A stretch of DNA of 45,225 nucleotides from a virus. The position numbers were made by a program, and so were the translations under genes. The stretch spans positions 1 through 45,225 of IMG/VR virus record IMGVR_UViG_3300044626_001300; one strand, written 5' to 3'. Of this stretch, positions 7,830 to 15,656 are shown piece by piece. The notes beneath the pieces are model-generated. The model was not told the origin of the DNA, did not search any database, and saw only the letters and a program-made list of their open reading frames with translations. The stretch's first letter is position 1; each line of letters begins with the position of its first letter.

Positions 7830-8126
7830 ATGGCTATTTTCTACGAAGGCCCGTACATCGTGAAGGGCGCTGGCATCAGCGAAGAGCACGTCATCGGCAC
7901 GCTTGATACGACCGACAAGGAGACCCTGATCAAGGTCGCGAAGATGCTGTCACTCGGTGGCCGCGGCCGTGGCCGTGGAATCACCGTCGTCGCGTCCATC
8001 CCCGAGAAGAACATCACGGTGATGGCCTCGAAGGGCAAGCTCATCAAAATCCCGGACATCATGAAGGAACCAAGGGGTCGAGCCGCGCGCGCTGCGGACG
8101 AGTCTGACGACGCGGACGACGAGTGA
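7830..8126 (+). CDS. Hypothetical Gly/Arg-loop protein
   Basis: This 98-residue protein has a central GRGRGRG loop (~43-50) flanked by beta-strand-like sequence, and a highly charged tail that runs from Arg to Asp/Glu. An AAGGAG lies 10-15 nt upstream of the ATG. The Gly-Arg loop could contact nucleic acid. No family is recognised. Confidence 0.65.
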   Translation: MAIFYEGPYIVKGAGISEEHVIGTLDTTDKETLIKVAKMLSLGGRGRGRGITVVASIPEKNITVMASKGKLIKIPDIMKEPRGRAARAADESDDADDE

Positions 8127-8213
8127 AGCGGGCTGGGTAGCCGCTGGCGCCGCTTCTGATGCCCGTGCTACCCTGCCTTGCACGGCGGGCGCTCTGTATT
8201 GAGAGAGGGATCA

Positions 8214-8729
8214 ATGGAACCGAACAAATCCAGCATGGGCTATCGCGTTTTCGTTCTTCAACGCAAGGGCAAGACTTCCTTCTCCGTGAAGCGGGTCGGT
8301 CGCCTTGCGAAGGGCATGTCTACCAAGGAGGCCGCCGCGGTCCTGCGCAGCCTTGCCCCCCGCAAGACGACGACCGCGGTCGCCGTGACGAAGACCGGTA
8401 AGATCCGCATGGCCGCGCGTGCGCGGAAGGGCGGCGGTAAGAACAAGACGAGCGCTCGCCTCGTGAGCATCGCGGCGGCCATTCGCGGCAACGCAACGCT
8501 CAGCACCAAGAAGGCTCCTGCCAAGGGCAAGGGCAAGGGCAAGGGCAAGGGCACGAGCAAGAGCAAGGGCAAGACCTCGTCCGCCGCACGCCTGCGCGGC
8601 CTGCCCCGCAACGCCACGCTCCGGCTGAGCGGCAAGGGCAAGCGCCTCTTCAAGTCCAGCAAGGCCAAGGCTGCCAAGGGCAAGTCATCGGCGAGCAAGA
8701 AGGGCAAGAAGGGCAAGTCGAAAAAATAG
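8214..8729 (+). CDS. Histone-like, Lys/Gly-rich basic DNA-binding protein
   Basis: The first ~60 of 171 residues form a small folded-looking domain. The remainder is dominated by Lys, Gly, Ser and Ala, with runs of GKGKGKGK (~102-112) and a tail of KGKKGKSKK type. This composition resembles bacterial H1/Hc1-like proteins that compact DNA. In a virion operon it may neutralise packaged DNA, or alternatively bind the host nucleoid. The ATG at 8214 was chosen because GAGAGGGA precedes it; an upstream in-frame ATG at 8178 has no such site. Confidence 0.8.
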   Translation: MEPNKSSMGYRVFVLQRKGKTSFSVKRVGRLAKGMSTKEAAAVLRSLAPRKTTTAVAVTKTGKIRMAARARKGGGKNKTSARLVSIAAAIRGNATLSTKKAPAKGKGKGKGKGTSKSKGKTSSAARLRGLPRNATLRLSGKGKRLFKSSKAKAAKGKSSASKKGKKGKSKK

Positions 8730-8770
8730 CAGAAGCGCGATCGGGAAATGCGGGGCGCAGGAGTTTCACC

Positions 8771-9133
8771 ATGTCGAATTATGTCTCGGATCATGGTCTC
8801 TACGGTTACAGCATGTTTGGCGACGCGGCTTCGGATGTTGCAGTGGCGCAGGCTCAGCACGCCGCTGCGACTGGCTCCGGCTCTGGCCCGCGAGCGCGTA
8901 GCGAAGCAGATCGAATCCGCGAAGCGGAGCGCGAGATCTCGCGCGCCGCTTCCCAGCGTCCTCCCCACCGAGACTTGGTCGAGATGCGTGCGCTCTTGAA
9001 CCGATCTGGATTCAATAGGCTTGACGGTTCCGCAAAGCGCGTATGGTACAGCTACTTCGTGCGCGTCGCTGCCACAACCACCGGACGCGTGGCGGAGTTC
9101 GCAGCGCTAAGCGCGGCAGCATCGCGCATCTGA
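8771..9133 (+). CDS. Hypothetical protein
   Basis: A 120-residue product with AGGAG before the ATG. The N-terminus is Tyr/Gly/Ala-rich with a short Gly-Ser stretch, followed by a charged Arg/Glu helix (~42-60) and an Ala-rich C-terminal helix. No membrane segment or known motif is seen. Its place between the histone-like gene and a membrane protein suggests a minor virion component. Confidence 0.65.
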   Translation: MSNYVSDHGLYGYSMFGDAASDVAVAQAQHAAATGSGSGPRARSEADRIREAEREISRAASQRPPHRDLVEMRALLNRSGFNRLDGSAKRVWYSYFVRVAATTTGRVAEFAALSAAASRI

Positions 9134-9158
9134 ACTGACTGCACACGGAGTACGCACG

Positions 9159-9593
9159 ATGTCATACCAGCCAATCATGCGCCCTTGGGTGCCGGAAATC
9201 TACACTCTTGGCAGTCGTGGGCGCTACGCTCAGTACCCGACGTTCGTGCGCACGCCGATCCCGGGCGCGGGCTTCAACCGCCGCCTGGTAATGGCTTCGC
9301 AGCCGCTCATGCTTAACGGCCTTGGCGCGCTCGGAAATCCGCTCGACCCGACGGCGCTCGTGAACACAGCAGCGGGGTTGCTCACCAACCCCAATGCGAC
9401 CCTCGCCGCCAAGGGTCCCGAGCTTGTAGCAGCCGTCGATCAGCACGTGATGGGACCGCTGGTACAGTCTGTTGTCAAGCAGACGAAGCCTTACATCCTG
9501 AAGTACGTGCTGCCTGTGTACGCCGTGATCACGGTCGCGGCGGTTCTGGGTGCAGTGTACGGTTATCAGATCAAGAAGAAGCTTGGTGCGTGA
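9159..9593 (+). CDS. Small membrane protein with C-terminal TM anchor
   Basis: The 144-residue protein has an Arg/Pro/Tyr-rich N-terminus, an Ala/Leu/Asn middle region, and one transmembrane helix at ~113-135 followed by the basic end KKKLGA. There is no signal peptide. It belongs to a set of proteins in this window anchored by their last segment. A CGGAG site precedes the ATG, and the stop overlaps the next ATG. Confidence 0.75.
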   Translation: MSYQPIMRPWVPEIYTLGSRGRYAQYPTFVRTPIPGAGFNRRLVMASQPLMLNGLGALGNPLDPTALVNTAAGLLTNPNATLAAKGPELVAAVDQHVMGPLVQSVVKQTKPYILKYVLPVYAVITVAAVLGAVYGYQIKKKLGA

Positions 9594-10108
9594 TGAAGCG
9601 AAACAGGACGTCTCGGAGCACGACCATGCGCAGAAACGCCGCGCGCGAAGATGAGGAGGAGGCGTACACGCCTCTCAACCAAGTACTCCATTTGCAGGCC
9701 TCTACCGCGAAGCGGTTCTGGCAAAAAATTGAAGAAGCCCAGCGCCTCCAAGGCGAGCGGACTGCCTCTCGGCTTTTACGGCCTGACAAGTCGGTCGTCG
9801 ACAGCCTACAGAGGAGCGCGCGGCTACTTGCGGAAGCTACTGGCGACTACCATGCGTCCGATGCATACGCGCACGCCGCGCAATTCCTTGGATACAAGAA
9901 AAGCATGTATTCTGACGGTTGGGATTACGTCTACTCAGCCAGCCCGGACAGTAAGGTTTCCTTCGAATCGCTTGATCGGGTACGAGCGGCGTTTATGCGT
10001 GACCTTTCTTTCCTGATCGATGGCCTGATTGACTTCAAATACAAGACGGAAAGCGCGCAGCGGAGCGCAAAACTAGAAGAAGAGTTTCCGGGCGGCTGGG
10101 ACCTTTAA
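9593..10108 (+). CDS. Hypothetical charged helical protein
   Basis: Counting from the ATG that overlaps the previous stop (ATGA at 9593), the protein has 171 residues. It begins with a basic tail containing RTSR at residues 5-8 and continues as an Arg/Glu/Asp/Ala-rich, mainly helical protein with aromatic residues towards the end. No family is recognised. Confidence 0.65.
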   Translation: MKRNRTSRSTTMRRNAAREDEEEAYTPLNQVLHLQASTAKRFWQKIEEAQRLQGERTASRLLRPDKSVVDSLQRSARLLAEATGDYHASDAYAHAAQFLGYKKSMYSDGWDYVYSASPDSKVSFESLDRVRAAFMRDLSFLIDGLIDFKYKTESAQRSAKLEEEFPGGWDL

Positions 10109-10129
10109 CAACTATCACGCGGGGCAAAC

Positions 10130-10738
10130 ATGACCATCAGCAAACGCGATCTCTTTACGATGAACGAGCGCCAGCGGGCCGCTGGCAAGAAGATGTGGAA
10201 GCAGACAGAGGCGACCGGCTCGATTGCCATGTCGTCAACCGACTACGAAATGATGTCGCTGAAGACGTGGGTCCGTTACGTCGACAGCAAAGGCGCGGAG
10301 ATCGGCGTGATCGAGTGCGAGCTGTATCATCAGCCAAACGCTGACGGTCAGGCAGTCGGCATGCTCTGCGGCATGTGCCCGAAGTGCGCGGAGTGCTTCC
10401 TCGTCAACGAGGGCAACAAGACCATGCACCTCGGCGACATCACCTACGGGCGCGCGCCCGCGTGGCTCAAGACGCACTGGTCCTACCACAAGCGTCAGCT
10501 GAACCAGATCGTCTCGGACGACGACAAGATCCCGATGGTGTCGAGTCCCGAACGCTGGGCTTGCGACTACTGCAAGTCGTGGTGCGTGAAAGTCACCGAG
10601 AACGTCGCGAGCGACCACTACAAGGGCGTCACGTTCGTGGCAAGCTCCTTCGGCGTGGATACAGTGCGGTCCACGGCGACGCCTTCCGCCCCCGACCCGG
10701 TCGCAGGCAAGGCGACGTCTGGCGATTTCGACATCTGA
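10130..10738 (+). CDS. Zinc-ribbon protein
   Basis: The 202-residue protein has a CGMCPKCAEC cluster (~82-91) and a second CDYCKSWC cluster (~145-152), together seven Cys spaced as in treble-clef or ribbon zinc sites. The C-terminal ~35 residues are Ser/Thr/Ala/Asp-rich and likely disordered. A structural or DNA-binding role is possible; the exact family is not recognised. Confidence 0.7.
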   Translation: MTISKRDLFTMNERQRAAGKKMWKQTEATGSIAMSSTDYEMMSLKTWVRYVDSKGAEIGVIECELYHQPNADGQAVGMLCGMCPKCAECFLVNEGNKTMHLGDITYGRAPAWLKTHWSYHKRQLNQIVSDDDKIPMVSSPERWACDYCKSWCVKVTENVASDHYKGVTFVASSFGVDTVRSTATPSAPDPVAGKATSGDFDI

Positions 10739-10747
10739 GGAGTCCCG

Positions 10748-11245
10748 GTGACCTACGCAAAACACCCCGTCGCGCCTGAAGCTATCACTCCCGAAGAACA
10801 GGTCTACTCCCCGTTCTTTACGGACCAGGGGCTCAGCAACTACCGCGTGATGGGCGCGGGCCCGACCGCATACACGCAGCGGCAGGCGCCCATGCCGATG
10901 CCTGAGTACAGCTACGCACCACCCAGCTACGCATCGCATGACCCCTACGCGCCACCTCCCGGATACAAGCTTGTTCCGCTCGGCAACGCCGACGGCGACC
11001 GCAAGGGGATGACGCGCGGACAGAAGATTGCTGCTGTCGTGGTGGTCGTTGCCATCGTCGCAGCGATCATTTTTGCCGTGAAAAACCGCAAGAAGGAGCC
11101 CGAGAAGGCGACGCTCACGCCAACCAAAGCGATCAGCAAGCTGCCCACCTCGCGCATTGCACAGAGCCTATACAAGCGCTTGGAACGCAATGGCAGTGCG
11201 AGCAAGAGCGTGCTCGCGGCACTCGATAAGATCGCTCAGGAATAG
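10748..11245 (+). CDS. Single-pass membrane protein with Tyr/Pro-rich N-terminus
   Basis: The start is GTG with a GGAG site just upstream. The first ~75 of 165 residues are rich in Tyr, Pro, Met and Ala and lack order-promoting patterns. One strong transmembrane helix (~95-115, Val/Ala/Ile) follows a basic patch and precedes a Lys-rich segment and a charged C-terminal helix. No signal peptide is seen. It is likely a minor membrane protein of the virion or of the host envelope during infection. Confidence 0.75.
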   Translation: MTYAKHPVAPEAITPEEQVYSPFFTDQGLSNYRVMGAGPTAYTQRQAPMPMPEYSYAPPSYASHDPYAPPPGYKLVPLGNADGDRKGMTRGQKIAAVVVVVAIVAAIIFAVKNRKKEPEKATLTPTKAISKLPTSRIAQSLYKRLERNGSASKSVLAALDKIAQE

Positions 11246-11252
11246 GCGCGCG

Positions 11253-11519
11253 ATGCCCGTAGATCGCGCACAGACCCGGGCGAAGATGGCGTCGAGCATC
11301 GCCCTGATGCTTGAACAAGGCGTGTTCGTGGAGGACGTGCTCGAAGCACTGCGCATCGCGGTCAGTCAGGCCTCGATGAGGGCTCAGTCTGAGCCGCGAC
11401 CGGCGCGTAGGGTTGAGCTGCTCAACTTCTACTCCGACGCCAACCAGATCCTTGCAGACGCTTGCAGAAGGACCGACATCGCCGGGAGATCTGCGAAGAA
11501 GATCGCCGGAGTTCGCTGA
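11253..11519 (+). CDS. Hypothetical 88-residue helical protein
   Basis: The ATG at 11253 lies 7 nt after the previous stop. The product is helical and Ala/Arg-rich with no recognised motif. It is the last gene before a new promoter at 11527. Confidence 0.6.
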   Translation: MPVDRAQTRAKMASSIALMLEQGVFVEDVLEALRIAVSQASMRAQSEPRPARRVELLNFYSDANQILADACRRTDIAGRSAKKIAGVR

Positions 11520-11526
11520 TCTTTGT

Positions 11527-11555
11527 TTGACATTGTCAGACAACGCGGGTAGCAT
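11527..11555 (+). promoter_or_regulatory. Strong promoter with TGTCAGACA operator-like palindrome
   Basis: A consensus -35 TTGACA (11527-11532) is 17 nt from TAGCAT (11550-11555). The palindrome TGTCAGACA occupies 11534-11542, the same place in the spacer as in the promoter at 3584. The ATG at 11564 is 8 nt after the -10 element, so the glycosyltransferase mRNA is predicted to have almost no leader. Confidence 0.75.
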
Positions 11556-11563
11556 CCCGCGCA

Positions 11564-12958
11564 ATGTCTGACCATCAAACCACTGAGCAAAACGGCGACC
11601 TAACCCTATCCGAGGGAGAACTCAGAAGCTCGGAAGAAGTGCTCACTGCTCTGCGACGAGAGGCGCAGCAGGGTGTCTTCCGAGCCACCAACTATGTCGC
11701 GGAGCCTGCGCCAGGGTTCAGCACGCGCGGCGTCTGGATGTCCGCGGGCATCAACTACCGCAGCGGCTACGCGCACGTCGCGTTTGCAGACGCGCTGCTC
11801 CTGAAGCATGCGGGCGTCCCCTCGTACTTCATCCCGCACCGCGCGGAGATGATCGACTGGGACCGCATCCCCGAGGACCGCAAAGAGATCCTCGAAGAGT
11901 ACCAGCGCGACGTCGTCGGCATCGGCGAGGTCATGATCGCGGAGTGGCCGCCTCACGAGGCGATCCGCATGACCGAGGTCACGGACCGCTTCGTGATGCG
12001 CACGACGTGCGAGACAGATCGCATCAGCCAGATGGCTGTCGATATGTCGAACATCGACGCGATCACCAAGATCTGGTTCCCGTCGGAGTTCGCGCGCCAG
12101 TCCTACGTCGCGAGCGGCGTCAAAGAGGCGCGCACCCGCACGCTTCTCCCTCCCGTCATCGGCGACCACCTCGGCCTCTGGCGCCCACAGGTTGTTCCCA
12201 ACGCCGCGCCCGTCGACGACAAAAACCCCTTCACGTTTGGCGCAATGGGCACGTTCCAGGCGCGCAAGGGCTTCAACCACCTCATTCGCGCCTACTACAG
12301 CGCGTTCAGCGCCGCGGACCCCGTGGTCCTGACCATCCGCACGAGCCCGTTCGGTCGATTCCGCACTGTGCAAGAGCTTCGCGCAGAGATTGAACGGCAG
12401 GTCAAGGCGCTGCGCTCAGAACTCGGCCCTGATGCAGCGAACAAGGGCTTCCCGCGCATCCGCGTGCTGATCGGCACCGAACTTACCGACAAGGAAATGA
12501 TCGAGTGGCTCGGCTCACTCGATTGCTATGCGAACCCTTCGTTCGGCGAGGGAACGGGGCTCCCGCTGCTATACGCGCGCGCGTCCGGCGTGCCGATTGT
12601 CACGAACCTGTTTGGCGGCGTCGCGGAGTCGCTCGGTGGCGAGTTTGGTGCGCCTGCCATTCAGTACCTCGACAGCGACAAACACCCATACGACTCGATC
12701 GTGCCGCACACCATGAAGGACATCCCTACCGAGATGCTGCGCATGAACTCGATCTTCGAGGCCGGGGTGAAGTGGGCCGACTACGTTCCTGAAGAAATGG
12801 GCGAAGCCATGCGCTGGCAGTTTGCGCGCGGTCGGCGCAGGAACGCGCTGGGCGCCGCTGTCACCTGCAACAAGTTCAGCGCCGAACGCCTGAAGCCGCT
12901 GTTTCTGGAGGCCCTGGGCGAGTTGGTGGACGTTAGCCGTTGGATGAAAAAGCCGTGA
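11564..12958 (+). CDS. GT-B glycosyltransferase (GT4-like)
   Basis: This 464-residue protein has the two-domain GT-B pattern. The C-terminal half carries FGAMGTFQARKG (~220-235) and the family signature SFGEGTGLPLLYARASG (~325-342), whose acidic residue binds the nucleotide-sugar ribose. It should transfer an activated sugar; acceptor and sugar are unknown. It is followed at a GTGA overlap by a second GT-B enzyme. Such pairs in phages may glycosylate virion proteins, modified DNA bases or host surface glycans. It opens a new transcription unit with its own promoter. Confidence 0.85.
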   Translation: MSDHQTTEQNGDLTLSEGELRSSEEVLTALRREAQQGVFRATNYVAEPAPGFSTRGVWMSAGINYRSGYAHVAFADALLLKHAGVPSYFIPHRAEMIDWDRIPEDRKEILEEYQRDVVGIGEVMIAEWPPHEAIRMTEVTDRFVMRTTCETDRISQMAVDMSNIDAITKIWFPSEFARQSYVASGVKEARTRTLLPPVIGDHLGLWRPQVVPNAAPVDDKNPFTFGAMGTFQARKGFNHLIRAYYSAFSAADPVVLTIRTSPFGRFRTVQELRAEIERQVKALRSELGPDAANKGFPRIRVLIGTELTDKEMIEWLGSLDCYANPSFGEGTGLPLLYARASGVPIVTNLFGGVAESLGGEFGAPAIQYLDSDKHPYDSIVPHTMKDIPTEMLRMNSIFEAGVKWADYVPEEMGEAMRWQFARGRRRNALGAAVTCNKFSAERLKPLFLEALGELVDVSRWMKKP

Positions 12959-14046
12959 CTCGGTACATCGTCGCGGGGCACTTCGGCTCGACCCTGAGCT
13001 ACGCCACGATTTCAAAAGAGATCTCCAAAGCGCTCGCTCGCTGGAACATGCTGGCTGGCACCATCAACTTTGACGACAGCTACCGCGACTTTGAGCCGGT
13101 GCGATTGAAGGAAAGCGACATGGCGAGCGCGCGCTTGCTGTGCGTCAGCCTGCCCAGTCACCACATCGAGCAGCTTGCTCAGCACTTCGGGGCTGCGCGC
13201 TGCGTGCTCTACATGTCCCCGAACACCGACACGCTGAGCGCCGAAGCAAAGCGCGTCTCATGGGCCTTCGGTGGCCTCATCACACCGTCGCAGTTCTGCG
13301 AAGACACGCTCCTGAGGGCGACCGGCAGGCTGAGCGAGCGCGTTCCGCTCGGCGTGGGGTCGCCGTTCCTCGTCGCGCACAAGTCGAACGCGCGGCGACT
13401 CGCGGCTCGCCTCGATGATCCCCCGAAGATCTTGCACATGTCGACCGACGGCTTTCTTCCTGGGCGCAAGGGCACGGAAGCCCTTATCGACGGCATCTAC
13501 TTCGCGCGCCCATCGCTTCCGCAAGGGACGAAGTTCACGTTTCACCTGCTGCCGAAGATTCAGTTCGACGTGCGCGTGCTTGTCGCGGAGCGCGGTCTCG
13601 ATGACATCATCCAGGTGGTCGCCGGAAACTCTCGCGGCGTGACTGACGACGAGCTTGTGTCACTGATCTCCGAGCACGACATTGTGGTTCAGCCGTCTCG
13701 GTGCGAGGGCTACGGGATCACGCAGCTTCTGCCGCTCGCGATGGGCACGCCGCTCGTCACGACGTTCTCGACCGGCATGACCGAGTTCCTGTACCACTTC
13801 CGGGGGTGCTGGATGCCGGTGCGGCATGACGCGATGGCCTTGCTCAGTGGCGAGGACGGCATGTCGCCGAAGATTGCTCCCGGTGAACTGGCGGAGGTGC
13901 TCACTCTCGCGGCAAGCCGCACGATGCGAGAGAGCGCGCTTCACTACCAGTCGCTAGTCACAGACCAGAGCAGGTTCTCGTGGCAGTGGTCTGAATGCGC
14001 AGACCGCTGGATCGACGCAATGGAAACGTCATTCAGTCACAGGTAG
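12955..14046 (+). CDS. GT-B glycosyltransferase
   Basis: The chosen start is the GTG overlapping the previous stop (363 residues); a TTG at 12940 is possible. Signature regions include HMSTDGFLPGRKG (~160-172) and PSRCEGYGITQLLPLAMGTP (~244-263), the Glu-containing nucleotide-sugar site of GT4-like enzymes. It is not a close copy of the upstream enzyme, so the two probably act in sequence to build a short glycan. Coupled translation suggests joint action. Confidence 0.8.
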   Translation: MTRYIVAGHFGSTLSYATISKEISKALARWNMLAGTINFDDSYRDFEPVRLKESDMASARLLCVSLPSHHIEQLAQHFGAARCVLYMSPNTDTLSAEAKRVSWAFGGLITPSQFCEDTLLRATGRLSERVPLGVGSPFLVAHKSNARRLAARLDDPPKILHMSTDGFLPGRKGTEALIDGIYFARPSLPQGTKFTFHLLPKIQFDVRVLVAERGLDDIIQVVAGNSRGVTDDELVSLISEHDIVVQPSRCEGYGITQLLPLAMGTPLVTTFSTGMTEFLYHFRGCWMPVRHDAMALLSGEDGMSPKIAPGELAEVLTLAASRTMRESALHYQSLVTDQSRFSWQWSECADRWIDAMETSFSHR

Positions 14047-14050
14047 GAAC

Positions 14051-14332
14051 ATGAGCGACAACAAAGACTTTTCGATGGACGCTGCACTGAAGACTCTTGG
14101 TACGGGCCCTGCGCTCATCAAGATGCGCCAGAAGACCTCCACCCCGCTGTCGCTGGGCGCTGACAGCAAGCCGACGATCGTGGAGGAGCACATCACGCTT
14201 CAGGCGACGTCGTGGCGCGAATTCGGCGGATCGCCTGGGCTCTGGAAGCTCACACTGGTCGACGGCATGGACGTCGTGATCCTTGCGAGCGACATCTTCG
14301 CGATCTTCACGAAGTCGTCGGGAGTTCACTGA
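14051..14332 (+). CDS. Hypothetical 93-residue protein
   Basis: A small protein with AGGAA 4-8 nt before its ATG. The N-terminal half is helical and polar and the C-terminal half beta-rich with a hydrophobic strand near MDVVILASDIFAIF. No motif is recognised. It lies between the glycosyltransferases and a ribbon-helix-helix gene. Confidence 0.6.
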   Translation: MSDNKDFSMDAALKTLGTGPALIKMRQKTSTPLSLGADSKPTIVEEHITLQATSWREFGGSPGLWKLTLVDGMDVVILASDIFAIFTKSSGVH

Positions 14333-14333
14333 C

Positions 14334-14501
14334 ATGATGAGCGCGCGGATCACGTTCCGGCTGGCCAAGGACCTGTTCGAGGCCATCGAGAAGGAAGCCG
14401 TTCAGCGTGGCATCGTGACTCCGCGCGGCAAGCCGAACGTCAGCAGCGCGATCACGTACATCTTGCGCGAGTGGTTCAAGACGAGGCCCAAGCAGGACTG
14501 A
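14334..14501 (+). CDS. Ribbon-helix-helix DNA-binding protein
   Basis: The 55-residue product has the compact RHH layout: a short strand (ARITFRL), helix A (~LFEAIEKEAVQRG) and helix B (SSAITYILREWF). RHH dimers insert the strand into the DNA major groove and usually repress promoters. It could be the regulator of the TGTCNGACA sites in this window, but that is only an inference. The start ATG is 1 nt after the previous stop, with a second ATG directly behind it. Confidence 0.65.
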   Translation: MMSARITFRLAKDLFEAIEKEAVQRGIVTPRGKPNVSSAITYILREWFKTRPKQD

Positions 14502-14518
14502 AGTCCCGCTCGGGCCTC
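14483..14518. terminator. Bidirectional terminator-type hairpin
   Basis: GAGGCCC (14483-14489), AGC (14491-14493) and GGAC (14495-14498) pair with GTCC (14503-14506), GCT (14508-14510) and GGGCCTC (14512-14518), broken only by two A-C mismatches. It spans the junction of two convergent genes and so can end transcripts from both sides. Confidence 0.7.
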
Positions 14519-14522
14519 GATG

Positions 14523-15212
14523 TCACGCGCTCAGTGCCGGTACGGGCGTCTCGATGTCGTTGACGCGCCACTCGCCCCAGCCGACGTCTACGATCTTGTA
14601 GGTTCCCTGCGCGTTTTGCAGGATGTTCTCGTCGTGGAAGTCGGTCCAGTCGAAGCCGCAAGTGCGTAGCTCTGCTGCGCCAGCCGCGACGTCACGAAGG
14701 ATCGACATGGCGCGGGTGACGCCAGTGTGCTCCAGCTGACCCTGGAGCATCGTGCGCCACCGAGCGACCATCGTGCGTTCGTTGTTCACCCAGAGATCGA
14801 GGCTCTCGTCCTCGTACAGCTCGAACATCACCTTCATGATGTCCATGTCGCGCTTCTTGAGCGGCATCAGCTTCTCGCGCGTAACCGCGAACCACGGCTT
14901 GTAGTCCCAGGGGTTCGACCCGTCCCCGCGCGTGCTATCCGGCAGCGACCACACATCGTAGATCTTCACGACGTGCCGCATCGAGCGCCCACGGATGCGT
15001 GCGCTGACCATGGCCTCGTCGTAGTCGTGCGTGAGCTTGAGAACCCGATCCCCGATGTCGTAGGCGGCACCGTGGGCTCCAGTTCCAAGGAGCTGTCCGC
15101 CCCTCGCCTCCGGCCACGGATTGGTCAACCCCTTCTGAACCAGCCCCTTCCGATGCCGGATGATTACTTCTTCTGTTGGTAGGTGAACTTGATAGTCATT
15201 GCTGTCCCGCAT
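14523..15212 (-). CDS. Protein-kinase-fold phosphotransferase
   Basis: This 229-residue protein has the kinase elements in order: a glycine loop (GTGAHGAA, 43-50), a Lys at 59, a catalytic segment TDFHDENIL with Asp191 and Asn196, and DVG at 209-211 replacing DFG. The compact size and the D-F-H-D-E-N form are closer to aminoglycoside/choline kinase-like and atypical phage kinases than to classical Ser/Thr kinases. Substrate unknown. A dual-specificity phosphatase occurs at 40913, so the element may handle phosphate signalling from both sides. Its promoter diverges from that of the next gene. Confidence 0.75.
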   Translation of the reverse strand: MRDSNDYQVHLPTEEVIIRHRKGLVQKGLTNPWPEARGGQLLGTGAHGAAYDIGDRVLKLTHDYDEAMVSARIRGRSMRHVVKIYDVWSLPDSTRGDGSNPWDYKPWFAVTREKLMPLKKRDMDIMKVMFELYEDESLDLWVNNERTMVARWRTMLQGQLEHTGVTRAMSILRDVAAGAAELRTCGFDWTDFHDENILQNAQGTYKIVDVGWGEWRVNDIETPVPALSA

Positions 15213-15219
15213 GGCCGCA

Positions 15220-15249
15220 ATGGTACAACAGATCGAAGTCTGTTACCAT
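15220..15249. promoter_or_regulatory. Divergent promoter pair around an AACAGA-N6-TCTGTT operator-like palindrome
   Basis: AACAGA (15227-15232) and TCTGTT (15239-15244) form a perfect inverted repeat. It is flanked by outward-facing TACCAT elements: 15244-15249 for the (+) gene and the complement of 15220-15225 for the (-) gene. Each TACCAT ends exactly 7 nt before the start codon (15257 and 15212). Good -35 boxes are absent; the (+) element has an extended TGT-TACCAT. A regulator bound at the palindrome could control both genes. Confidence 0.65.
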
Positions 15250-15256
15250 CGAAACC

Positions 15257-15628
15257 ATGACCTACATGCCCGTTCGACCGTACCGTGCTGATGTAATGGG
15301 ACCCGCCCTTTACGGGCTCTCCGGCGACTGCGGCTGCGGCAGCTCCCACGAGAGGCGCCCGAGCGCGCCGCTCTCTGGCGGCTGCGGCTGCGGCGGCTCT
15401 CGCTCCGCGCTGGGAACCACTCCGCTCACCAACTACCTGTGCTCTGAGACACAGGTCGCCAAGTCGCTCACCAAAGAGGGCAACGAGGCCGCTCTGATCA
15501 TCGGCATCGGCGCAGGGGCGGCAGGCGGACTGCTGGGCAGCGTGATCAAGGCGCCGGTGCTCGGCCTGATCGCAGGAACGCTGCTGGGGTACGTCATCTA
15601 CCAGACGCAGCGCATGCCGGACGCGTGA
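15257..15628 (+). CDS. Small Gly/Cys-rich membrane protein
   Basis: The 123-residue protein has two Gly/Cys clusters (CGCGSS and GCGCGGS, residues ~25-52). These are followed by Gly/Ala-rich hydrophobic helices (~78-115) that may form a hairpin in the membrane. There is no signal peptide. The start is the ATG 7 nt after a TACCAT element. The clustered Cys could bind metal or be lipidated or crosslinked; the family is not recognised. Confidence 0.7.
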   Translation: MTYMPVRPYRADVMGPALYGLSGDCGCGSSHERRPSAPLSGGCGCGGSRSALGTTPLTNYLCSETQVAKSLTKEGNEAALIIGIGAGAAGGLLGSVIKAPVLGLIAGTLLGYVIYQTQRMPDA

Positions 15629-15656
15629 TCATCGAGCAGACCAGCAGGAGCTAAGC

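Noticed and set aside
8515-8730. AAGGGC microsatellite as a non-coding repeat
   Set aside because: The frame is open and encodes a Lys/Gly-rich tail consistent with the remainder of the histone-like protein.
14334-15212. RHH gene and kinase-fold gene as a toxin-antitoxin pair (HipA-like)
   Set aside because: They are convergent with a terminator between them, and the kinase has its own divergent promoter; no operon.
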